This document shows, one piece after another, positions 18,678-26,204 of a stretch of 64,000 nucleotides of DNA. This DNA comes from WHSW01 sp963769945 (GTDB lineage: Bacteria; Actinomycetota; Thermoleophilia; Solirubrobacterales; 70-9). Where the stretch lies: the NCBI GenBank assembly GCA_963769945.1, contig CAVYOA010000001.1, positions 1-64,000 of the forward strand, read 5' to 3'. Numbering within the stretch: position 1 is the stretch's first letter; the number at the start of each line of letters is the position of its first letter. Made by a program: the position numbers and the translations under genes. The notes beneath the pieces are model-generated. The model saw only the letters and a list, made by a program, of their open reading frames with translations. It was not told the origin of the DNA and made no database searches.

Positions 18678-18854
18678 CCGCACTACGGAGCCGCTCTAGT
18701 CGCGGCGGTCGCGATCAGACGGAGGTCCAGAAAGAGCGGCTGATATGTTGAAAACCCCCGCCAAGTGGCTTGTTCATGCGGGCTGCCGGCACGCTGCTAC
18801 CAGTGTTGCTACCAGTTTCCGGCGCGTCGACGGCCAACGGGACCGGTAGCGCAA

Positions 18855-18877
18855 GCGGCTCCCGAGTCGGGAGCCGC
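18855..18877. terminator. Perfect hairpin, candidate terminator
   Basis: An 11-bp perfect inverted repeat with a single central base (GCGGCTCCCGA-G-TCGGGAGCCGC) lies 28 bp past the stop of the minus-strand gene at 18905. No clear T-run follows on either strand. It could stop transcription from either side, or act as an operator. Confidence 0.5.
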
Positions 18878-18904
18878 ATGCGCGCCGGGACGGGATGGTG
18901 CACG

Positions 18905-19201
18905 TCAGCTCGTCAGCCGAACCTCGCGGCGCTCCGCACGCGCGCTCCTGAGCATGAGCGCGCCGCCGACACTGAGCGTCACGACGGCGAGCACGGCGCC
19001 CGCGCCGAGCGCGGCGTCGCCCCAGCTGAAGCCCGAGTCGGCGGAGCTCACGGTGGGCGCGCTGGCAGACGAGGTCTCGACGGGCGCCGGGGCGGAGCCG
19101 AGGAACTGTTCGGCCGGGGCCGCCGTGGCCGCGGACGGCAGCGCCAACGCGACGACCGTCAGGGAGAGTGCGACGAGCCCGGTCCAACGATGCTTGGTCA
19201 T
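18905..19201 (-). CDS. Small secreted/membrane-anchored protein
   Basis: ATG at 19201 with GAGGAAGG seven bases upstream. The 98-residue product has a signal peptide (TGLVALSLTVVALALPSAATA), a short Ser/Ala/Pro-rich extracellular stretch, and a C-terminal membrane helix (ALGAGAVLAVVTLSVGGALML) followed by a basic tail RSARAERREVR. It matches no family I know. It is divergent from the SARP-type regulator 100 bp away and shares an upstream region with CGTTGCA repeats, so it may be a regulated target. Confidence 0.75.
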   Translation of the reverse strand: MTKHRWTGLVALSLTVVALALPSAATAAPAEQFLGSAPAPVETSSASAPTVSSADSGFSWGDAALGAGAVLAVVTLSVGGALMLRSARAERREVRLTS

Positions 19202-19269
19202 GTGATGCCTTCCTCTCGGTCGATCGCCCTTTAGCGATCGGGGTCTTGTATGGGACGCTCTTCGATGGG

Positions 19270-19287
19270 CGTTGCAAAAACGTTGCA
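19270..19287. promoter_or_regulatory. CGTTGCA direct repeat, 11-bp spacing
   Basis: CGTTGCA occurs at 19270-19276 and 19281-19287, exactly 11 bp apart, in the divergent region just upstream of the SARP start (19302). SARP regulators characteristically bind heptameric direct repeats spaced 11 bp. The same heptamer recurs as an inverted pair just after the gene (22129-22149). Confidence 0.5.
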
Positions 19288-19301
19288 CCAGCGATAGCCG
19301 C

Positions 19302-22111
19302 GTGACCGAAACGAATTCGACATTGGAGTTCCGCGTGCTCGGGCCGGTCGAGGCCCACGCCGGCCGCCGCCGGCTGGATCTCGGGGGTCCCAAGCAGCGC
19401 TCGCTGATGGCGCTCTTGCTGATCGAGCAGGGCCGGCCGGTCACGGCCGATCGGCTCGCGGACGAGCTCTGGGCCGGGAATCCTCCCGATGGCGCCGCGA
19501 CGACCCTGCGCTCTTACATCTCCCGCCTTCGCACGTCACTGGGGAGCGAGACGGTCATCGGCACCTCAGCGGGCTACGCGCTCGATGCCGCGGCCGAGGC
19601 GGTCGACGCCCAACGGTTCGAGGAACTGACCCGGCAGGGCGAGAGCGCAATACGACGAGGTGCGCCGGGCGCTGCCGCAGAACGGCTGCACGCTGCCCTG
19701 GCCCTGTGGCGCGGCCCAGCCTACGCCGGCACGTCCGACGTTGCGCCGTTGACTCTGGAGGCGAGACGCCTCGAGGAGTTACGGCTCGTCTGCATCGAGC
19801 AGCGGATCGAGGCCGACCTCGACCTCGGGCGGCATGGCGACGTCGTTGCCGAGCTGCAGCGACTCATCGAGGAGGAGCCCTTGCGCGAGCGGCTCTGGCG
19901 ACACCTCGTGCTCGCGCTCTACCGCTGCGATCGGCAGGCTGACGCTCTCGACGCGTATCGGCGGGCGCGAGAGCGGTTGCGAGACGAACTCGGGCTGGAG
20001 CCAAGCGAAGACCTGAGAGAGCTCGAGCGCGCGATCCTGCATCACGATCTGCCAGCCGTGCCCGCGTCCGTCGCCCGGCACAACCTGCCTTCCCCGGTGA
20101 GCAGCCTCGTCGGGCGCGAGCGGGAGCTCGAGGAGATTCCCAACCTCCTGCGCAAGCACCGCCTGGTTGTCCTCAGCGGGGTCGGTGGGTCGGGCAAGAC
20201 GCGGCTCGCGATCGAGATCGCGCGCCAACAGGCGGGCGTCTGGGCCGACGGGGTCTGGCTCGCCGATCTCACCCCGCTCGCCGATCCAGCGCTCGTCCCG
20301 GATGAGGTCGCGACCGCGCTCGACTCCCGAGGCGGAGATTCCCAAGCCGAGGACCTGGTCGAGCGGACAGGCGAAGTCGGAGCTGCTGCTGGTCCTCGAC
20401 AACTGCGAGCACCTGGTCGACGGGTGTGCGGAGCTGGTCACCGCCCTGCTGCACGGGTGTCCAAACGTGCGGGTGCTTGCCACCAGTCGAGTACTCGCTT
20501 CACGTTCAGGGCGAGGTCTTGCTCGAGGTCGATCCATTGCCGACGCCGGTCGAGAGCGCTTCGCTGGATGAGATCGCGGGCGCGCCCGCGGTGCGTCTGT
20601 TCTGGGACCGCGCCACCGCAGTGCGGCCCGGTCTCGGCGCCACGCCGGAGCATCTGGAGACCGCGGGCCGCATCTGCCGCGAGCTCGACGGGCTTCCCCT
20701 CGCTATCGAGCTGGCGGCGGCGCGGGCGAAGGCGCTGTCGCTGGACGAGATCGCGACCCGGCTCGGGGATCGATTCCGCTTCCTGAGCTCGTGGCGGCGG
20801 ATCGTCGATCCGCGCCACCGCACCCTCGAGGCGGCGATGGATTGGAGCTACGACCTGCTCACCGAGGCCGAACGTCACCTGCTTTGCGGACTGGCCGTCT
20901 TCGCCGGGCGGTTCACGGTTGCCGGTGCTGCGGGCGTATGTCTGGAGGACGACGAGTCCGAGAGCCTCGAGCTCGTCGAGCGCCTCGTTGACGCTTCTCT
21001 AGTTCGCGCCGAAGACGAGCCCGGCTCAGGCGGCGGGATGCGCTACCGGCTACTCGAGACGGTGCGCGAATACGCAACCGAGAGGCTGGTCGAGACGGGC
21101 GACGAGCCGCAACTGAGGCGGGCACATGCCGAGTACTTCCTGCGGCGCGCCGAGGCCGCGCAGCTGTCGACCGAGGCCGGAGGCGAGCAGCGGTTCGAGG
21201 CCGTGCTCTTCGAGCAGGATGAACTCCGCTTGGCATTCGACTGGTCCCTCGAGAGCGATCCGCTGCTCGCTGCGAGCCTCGCGATCTCACTCGAGCAGCT
21301 ATGGGTCTCGAACAATCCGTTCGAGGGCATGCGTTGGTTCGAGGCGCTGCTCACACGGAGCGACCAGCTGCCGCCTGAGCTGCGCGCCCGAGTGCTGCTC
21401 GCCCAGGGAGGCATGACGTTCATCGCGGGCGACTTCGAGCAGGGCGAGCAGCTCTACGAGTCGGCTCTCCGTGAGTTCCGCGAGCTCGGCGACGAGGCCC
21501 GCGCAGCAGAGGTGCTCCATCGACTCGCGGCGGCCCGTCTGCAACGGGGCGCTGCGGACGAGGCCCGGGCGCTGACGATGGAGGCGCTCAGCATCCAGCG
21601 TCGGCTCGGGGATCAGCGAGGCGAGGCAGTAGCGCTGGGCACGCTGGGGGGCATCGCGCACCACGAAGGCGACGACCAGCGGGCGGTGGAACTGCTCGAG
21701 CAAAGCGCCGAGCTGGCGCGCGAGACCGGCTTCCTCTGGTGGCGCGCGCAGACGCTCGCCGACCTCGGCGAGATCGCGGTCGAGAGCGGGAGCTTCGAAT
21801 CAGCCGAGGAACACCTGCGCCGAGCACTCGAGCAGGCAACCGCGATCGGCGAGCGGCAGCTGACGATCTACATGCTGGCGTTGCTTGCGCGAACCGCAGC
21901 CGAGCGCGGCGCTGTCGAGCGCGCCGGCGTTCTCTGGGGGGCGATCGAGGCCGAAGAGCAGCGCCAGCCGATCGGGCAATGGGAAGCAGAGCGCGACGAG
22001 TATGCCGCGCCGATCCTCGCCACCGACGGTGACGCGCTCGCCGGCGGCCGGAAGAAAGGGCGACGCCTCGCGCTTGCCGACGCTGTCGAGGTCGCGCTGC
22101 AAGAGCCCTGA
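19302..22111 (+). CDS. SARP/AfsR-type regulator (wHTH-BTAD-NB-ARC), two frameshifts
   Basis: The likely GTG start at 19302 gives TETNSTLEFRVLGPVEAH. Domains in order are a winged helix (LDLGGPKQRSLMALLL, TTLRSYISRLR, about 10-95), a BTAD domain (about 100-245), an NB-ARC/AAA part with Walker A GVGGSGKTRLA (about 295) and LLLVLDNCEH as Walker B, and a C-terminal TPR-like helical region. The frame breaks near 20370 (an extra A would explain it) and near 20490. All three segments join to a normal AfsR-like protein of about 936 residues. Such proteins activate antibiotic or stress genes. Frameshifts are probably sequence errors. CGTTGCA repeats upstream are candidate binding sites. Confidence 0.78.
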
Positions 22112-22127
22112 GCACGCGCGCCCGCGG

Positions 22128-22150
22128 CCGTTGCAATGGATCTGCAACGG
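22128..22150. promoter_or_regulatory. Inverted repeat CCGTTGCA-N7-TGCAACGG
   Basis: A perfect 8-bp inverted repeat with a 7-base spacer lies 17 bp after the SARP stop and 22 bp before the next gene's ATG. It contains the same CGTTGCA word as the repeat ahead of the SARP gene. There is no T-run, so an operator is likelier than a terminator. Confidence 0.5.
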
Positions 22151-22171
22151 TCGTCAACCAGGGTGGCGCCC

Positions 22172-22631
22172 ATGACTAGCGGACTGGGCGATGCAACGGC
22201 GAAGCTGGTTTCGGCGGTGACGAGCGGCGACGCGATCGCCGCCGGCGCCCTCTATACCGCCGACGCGAAGCTGCTGACGCCCTCCTCTCCATTGGTCGCC
22301 GGCCGGGGACAGATCGAGACGTACTGGCGAACCGGGATCGCGCTCGGCATCACCCAGATCGAGCTGGAGGTCCTCGACCTGGAGATCGCGCCTGCGGAAT
22401 CCCGTCGCCTTGGAGGTCGGACGCTATGCGCTCGGCGTCGAGGCGGGGGATCGCGGCCACATCGTCTATCGCGGCAAGTACGTCGGGCTCCACCGGCGAC
22501 AGGCCGACGGGTCGTGGCGCCGCGCCGTCGATGTCTTCAACCCCGACCAGCCGTCGGGTGAATCACTCGGAAGAAAAGCGGCTGATGGGATTCGAACCCA
22601 CGACCTCCACCTTGGCAAGGTGGCGCTCTAG
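22172..22631 (+). CDS. SnoaL/DUF4440-like protein, frameshifted
   Basis: The ATG at 22172 opens with GLGDATAKLVSAVTSGDAIAAGALYTADAKLL, SPLVAGRGQIETYW and ITQIELEVLDLE, classic for DUF4440/SnoaL ketosteroid-isomerase-like proteins. A frameshift near 22397 is followed by VGRYALGVEAGD, YRGKYVGLHRR and WRRAVDVFNPDQ. The repaired protein is about 130-150 residues. In the present frame the ORF runs antisense through tRNA-Gly to 22631, so the true stop is probably before 22577. It follows the SARP gene directly and may be its target. Enzymatic role unknown. Confidence 0.65.
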
Positions 22632-22650
22632 CCAACTGAGCTACAGCCGC
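22577..22650 (-). tRNA. tRNA-Gly(GCC)
   Basis: A 74-nt cloverleaf on the minus strand with acceptor stem GCGGCTG/CAGCCGC, D arm AGCTCAGTTGG, anticodon stem-loop CCACC-TTGCCAA-GGTGG giving GCC, and T arm GGGTTCGAATCCC. The discriminator is U as expected for glycine, and CCA is not encoded. It stands alone, opposite to the flanking genes. Confidence 0.95.
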
Positions 22651-22824
22651 GCGAGCGGGCGATTATAGGTGGGATGGCCGTGGGCACCCGGGCGGCGCAG
22701 GCACGGTGCACGCTTCGGTGTTTGAAACTTGTCTCGGTGGGGATGGAAGTAGGGAGAAACCGAGGGCGCGCTACAGAACCCATATGGGACGCGCGCACGA
22801 GAGTCTTCGAGGAAAGGGAACGTT

Positions 22825-24069
22825 TTGCTTTACCGCACTGCCGGATCGGCTTTGCTCGCGCTTGCGCTCGCGCTGTGCGTAACCACCACAGCCGTCGCCG
22901 CACCTGTCGGCGATGCCGACACGGTCATCGTCAAGTACCGCACTTCCGCCGATCCCAGTGCGATCGATGCCCTCAACGACTCCGCCGGCCTCGGCGCGCC
23001 CGTGCAGACGGTTCGCCGCCTCGGCGCCGTGGTCGTGCCGGTCGAAGGCGATCCGGCGACCGCCGCCGCAGCGCTCGAGCGTTCGCCGCTCGTGGTCTAC
23101 GCCGAGCCCAACCTGACCTTGAGCTCGCAGGCCGTTCCCAACGATCCCCTGTTCGGCCAGCTCTATGGCCTCCACAACACGGGCCAGACGGGTGGCACCG
23201 CTGACGCCGACATCGATGCCCCGGAAGGCTGGGACGCGGCCGGGATCGGCACTTTCCCCTCCACCGGCGGCGCCAAGGTCGGCATCGTCGATACGGGCAT
23301 CCTCTCCTCCCACACCGATCTCGGCGGCAAGACCGCCGACTGCGCGCGCTCTCAAGGCGTGGTGCCGATCTTCTCCGGCTCGATCCAGGAGGGCACTTGC
23401 GCCGATGACAACGGGCACGGCACCCACGTTGCCGGCACGATCTCGGCCAACGCCAACAACGGCATTGGGGTCACCGGCGTTGCCTTTAACTCGCCGCTGT
23501 CGATCTGCAAGGCGCTCGGCGGGCCGCTGGGCACCGGCTCGACCGCCGACGTCGCCAACTGCATCACCTGGACGCACGACAAGGGCGCCAAGGTGATCTC
23601 GATGAGCCTCGGCGGCGGCAACTCCCAGACGCTGCGAAACGCGGTCGACTACGCCTGGAAGGGCGGCGCGGCCAATGGCAGCGTGCTGATCGCGGCGGCC
23701 GGCAACGACGGCGACGCGACCCTCAACTACCCCGCCGCCTATCCGAATGTCGTCTCGGTCGCGGCAACCGATGATCGCGATCAACGCGCGAGCTTCTCCA
23801 ACGCCAACTCAGACGTTGAGATCGCGGCTCCCGGTGTCGACATCACCTCGACCTGGAACAACGGCGCCTACAACACGATCTCGGGCACCTCGATGGCGAC
23901 CCCGCACGTCGCCGGCGTCGCCGCCCTGATCCGCGGGCGCTATCCGACCTCGACGGCAGCGGCGATCGTCGCCAAGCTCGACGGCGCCGTCGACGATCTC
24001 GGCGCTGCGGGACGCGACTCGAGCTTCGGCTTCGGGCGCGTCAACCTCCAGCAAGCTGCAACCGAGTAA
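22825..24069 (+). CDS. Secreted subtilisin-like serine protease (S8)
   Basis: A TTG start at 22825 follows GGAAAGGG. The 414-residue precursor has a signal peptide (SALLALALALCVTTTAVAA), an I9-like prodomain (about 28-95, VIVKYRTSADPSAIDAL to VVYAEPN), and a catalytic domain with Asp in VGIVDTG, His in DNGHGTHVAG and Ser in SGTSMATPHVAG. Cys pairs such as CARSQ and TCADDN suggest a disulphide. It is an extracellular protease that matures by self-cleavage. No anchor or cell-wall domain is seen. A CCCATATGGG palindrome and flanking GCGCGC repeats lie 22766-22796 upstream. Confidence 0.9.
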   Translation: MLYRTAGSALLALALALCVTTTAVAAPVGDADTVIVKYRTSADPSAIDALNDSAGLGAPVQTVRRLGAVVVPVEGDPATAAAALERSPLVVYAEPNLTLSSQAVPNDPLFGQLYGLHNTGQTGGTADADIDAPEGWDAAGIGTFPSTGGAKVGIVDTGILSSHTDLGGKTADCARSQGVVPIFSGSIQEGTCADDNGHGTHVAGTISANANNGIGVTGVAFNSPLSICKALGGPLGTGSTADVANCITWTHDKGAKVISMSLGGGNSQTLRNAVDYAWKGGAANGSVLIAAAGNDGDATLNYPAAYPNVVSVAATDDRDQRASFSNANSDVEIAAPGVDITSTWNNGAYNTISGTSMATPHVAGVAALIRGRYPTSTAAAIVAKLDGAVDDLGAAGRDSSFGFGRVNLQQAATE

Positions 24070-24106
24070 GCAGGGGCAGGCGCCCGCCGGCGCCCACCAA
24101 CCCGTG

Positions 24107-24139
24107 GATGAAGGGCCGTGCCGAGCGCGGCCCTTCATC
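24107..24139 (+). terminator. Hairpin terminator after the subtilase
   Basis: A perfect 12-bp stem (GATGAAGGGCCG ... CGGCCCTTCATC) with a 9-base loop lies 38 bp after the protease stop. Only a short GTT follows instead of a T-run. The very strong stem still makes it the likely end of the protease transcript. Confidence 0.6.
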
Positions 24140-24189
24140 GTTCGCCCGCTGCCTGCTACCACGTAGTCATCGCTTCCAACGCCCGCCAG

Positions 24190-25326
24190 ATGCCGTCCGA
24201 GTTGCTCGATCAGACTCGCGAGCGCTCGCGTCGCGCGTTCGACGAGCGCCTCGCTGACCTGCGGCAGAGCTGGCTCAGCCTGCTGCTGGCGGCAGTCGCC
24301 GCGTCTGCCGCTTGGCTGCTGGCGCGCGAGCTGCTCGGTCATCGCGAGGCCTTCTTCGCCCCGGTCGCAGCGATCCTCACGCTTGGGCTCACCGTCGGCC
24401 AGCGCGGTCGGCGCGCCTGGGAGATCGGGCTCGGAGTCGCGCTGGGGATCCTCGTCGCCGACCTGATCATCGCCGGCATCGGCACAGGTGTGTGGCAACT
24501 CGGCGTCGTCGTCGCGCTGGCGATGGCGGTGGCCGTACTCGCCGGTGGCACGCCGCTGCTGGTCAATCAGGCGGCGATCTCGGCGGTTCTCGTCGTCACC
24601 TTGGGCTCCGCCTCGAACTCTGTACCTGGGGCGCGCTTCATCGATGCCCTGATCGGCGCCGGCGTCGCTTTGCTGGCCAACGCGCTCGCGCCGATCGACC
24701 CCTTGCGCATCGTGCGCCGCAAGGCAGAGCCACTGCTGAACGAGTTGCAGGCGGTGCTGGAGATGATCGCCGCCGCGCTGGAGTCGCACGACCTGGTCGA
24801 GATCGAGGCTGTCCTCGAGCGCGCGCGCACCCTCGACGGGCGCGCGGCGGAGGTTCGCGAGGCGCTCGACATCGGCCAGGAGACCACGGTGTGGGCGCCA
24901 TCTCGGCGCGGGGCTCGACCCGGTCTCGCGCCGTATGAGGTCGCGCTCGTCGAGCTCGATTACGCGATCCGAAGCACACGTGTGCTCGCGCGCAGCGCCC
25001 GGGCAGCGATCGAGCGCGATGACCGCGTTCCGCCGACGGCTATCGCTTCGGTGCGCCAACTCGCAGCCGCGGTCGGCATCCTCGGGGGCCACCTGACCGG
25101 CGGCGAGGCCGACGCGGGCGATGAGCTCGAGCGAGCGCTGCTGGATGCCTCGGCGCGCGCGACGCAGGCGCTCGAGGTGACCGCGAACCTGTCGGCCAAC
25201 GCCATCGTCTCCCAGGTGCGGGCGATGGCGGTCGACCTGCTCGGCGCAATGGGGGTCGACCCCCGCGAGGCCCGCGAGGCGGTGCGCAGCGCCGCCGACA
25301 GCTCCTCGTCGACTGCTCCGAGCTAG
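24190..25326 (+). CDS. FUSC-family membrane protein (aromatic acid exporter-like)
   Basis: From the ATG at 24190 (an upstream in-frame start at 24118 is possible) the protein has about 378 residues. After a charged N-terminus come several hydrophobic helices (SLLLAAVAASAAWLLA, GLGVALGILVADLIIAGIG, LGVVVALAMAVAVLAG, FIDALIGAGVALLANAL), then the IDPLRIVRRKAEPLL motif and a long cytosolic alpha-helical region. This matches ArAE/FUSC-type proteins, which are linked to efflux of aromatic acids. No partner genes support a specific substrate. The GFA gene begins 9 bp after its stop. Confidence 0.75.
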   Translation: MPSELLDQTRERSRRAFDERLADLRQSWLSLLLAAVAASAAWLLARELLGHREAFFAPVAAILTLGLTVGQRGRRAWEIGLGVALGILVADLIIAGIGTGVWQLGVVVALAMAVAVLAGGTPLLVNQAAISAVLVVTLGSASNSVPGARFIDALIGAGVALLANALAPIDPLRIVRRKAEPLLNELQAVLEMIAAALESHDLVEIEAVLERARTLDGRAAEVREALDIGQETTVWAPSRRGARPGLAPYEVALVELDYAIRSTRVLARSARAAIERDDRVPPTAIASVRQLAAAVGILGGHLTGGEADAGDELERALLDASARATQALEVTANLSANAIVSQVRAMAVDLLGAMGVDPREAREAVRSAADSSSSTAPS

Positions 25327-25335
25327 GCTGCCGGC

Positions 25336-25761
25336 GTGGCTGATTCTCCGGCGCTCACAGGCCATTGTGGCTGCGGCGGTGTGCAGTTCGAGATCGACGA
25401 GCCGCTGGTGGCTGCCGGCTACTGCCACTGCACCCGCTGTCAGCGGCGCACCGGAGGCAGCTCGTCGGCGACGGCCCGGGTCGCCCCGGGCTCGGTGCGC
25501 GTCATCGCGGGCGAAGACCTACTCGCACGCTGGGCACCGCCGGACGGGTTCGCGAAAGTCTTCTGCAGCGCCTGCGGCTCGGCTTTGTTCGGCGAGGCGC
25601 CGGGAAGCGAAGAGATCTCGCTCGTGCGCATGGGGGTCATCGATGGCGACCCCGGCATCCGCATGCAGGCCCGCCAGTTCGTCGCCTACGCCGCGGTCTG
25701 GGAGCCGATTCCCGACGATGGGCTCCCCTGCTTCGACGAACGCTTTCCCGAGCAGGCCTAA
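25336..25761 (+). CDS. GFA/CENP-V family zinc protein
   Basis: GTG start at 25336; 141 residues. The zinc ligands are arranged as in Mss4-like GFA proteins: HCGCGGVQF (about 10-18), CHCTRCQRRTGG (about 30-41) and FCSACGSALF (about 76-85). Some relatives condense formaldehyde with glutathione or act in S-(hydroxymethyl) transfer. Actinobacteria rarely use glutathione, so the true substrate is open. It lies 9 bp after the FUSC gene and is probably co-transcribed. Confidence 0.85.
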   Translation: MADSPALTGHCGCGGVQFEIDEPLVAAGYCHCTRCQRRTGGSSSATARVAPGSVRVIAGEDLLARWAPPDGFAKVFCSACGSALFGEAPGSEEISLVRMGVIDGDPGIRMQARQFVAYAAVWEPIPDDGLPCFDERFPEQA

Positions 25762-25776
25762 CAGCGCTGTCGGCTG

Positions 25777-26187
25777 CTACGCCGCGTCGAGCGCCTGGTT
25801 CACCAACGCGTCGGCATCGGCGTTTCGCTCTCGGCGCACGTGGCTGATCGACCAACGCTCGAAGCCGCGCAGCTCGCGCTGAACCTCGAGAAAGAGCTCG
25901 CGCAGCCCGGCGTCCTTGACCTTGTACTCGCCGCGGATCTGTTTGACCACGAGCTCCGAGTCGCCGATGAAGTCCGCCTCACTGGCCCCGTGCTGCTTGG
26001 CCAGGGCGATGCCTCGCAGCAGGGCGCGATACTCGGCGACGTTGTTGGTCGCGCTTCCGATCCTCTCCCCTACCGCCTCGATCACCTCGCCCTCGGGCGT
26101 GGCGACGACAACCCCGACGGCCGCCGGGCCCGGATTGCTGCGCGCCCCGCCATCGACATTGACGACGACCCGCTCCGGCATCGGCAA
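25777..26187 (-). CDS. RNase HI-like protein
   Basis: A 136-residue RNase H fold. Catalytic acids are visible in VNVDGGARSNPGPA (first Asp), TNNVAEYRALL (Glu) and IGDSELVVKQI (Asp), with HVRRERNADADAL at the end giving the last acid. This is the single-domain RNase HI type common in actinobacteria, which cuts RNA in RNA/DNA hybrids. Two in-frame ATGs (26187, 26181) are possible starts. It lies 17 bp downstream of EF-G2 on the same strand. An RNase HII gene is also present at 41148. Confidence 0.88.
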   Translation of the reverse strand: MPMPERVVVNVDGGARSNPGPAAVGVVVATPEGEVIEAVGERIGSATNNVAEYRALLRGIALAKQHGASEADFIGDSELVVKQIRGEYKVKDAGLRELFLEVQRELRGFERWSISHVRRERNADADALVNQALDAA

Positions 26188-26204
26188 TCAGCCTGGCGCG
26201 GCCG

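Noticed and set aside
18790..18850. TGCTACCAGT repeats as a phage attachment site
   Set aside because: Two short tandem copies exist, but there is no tRNA, integrase or GC change nearby.
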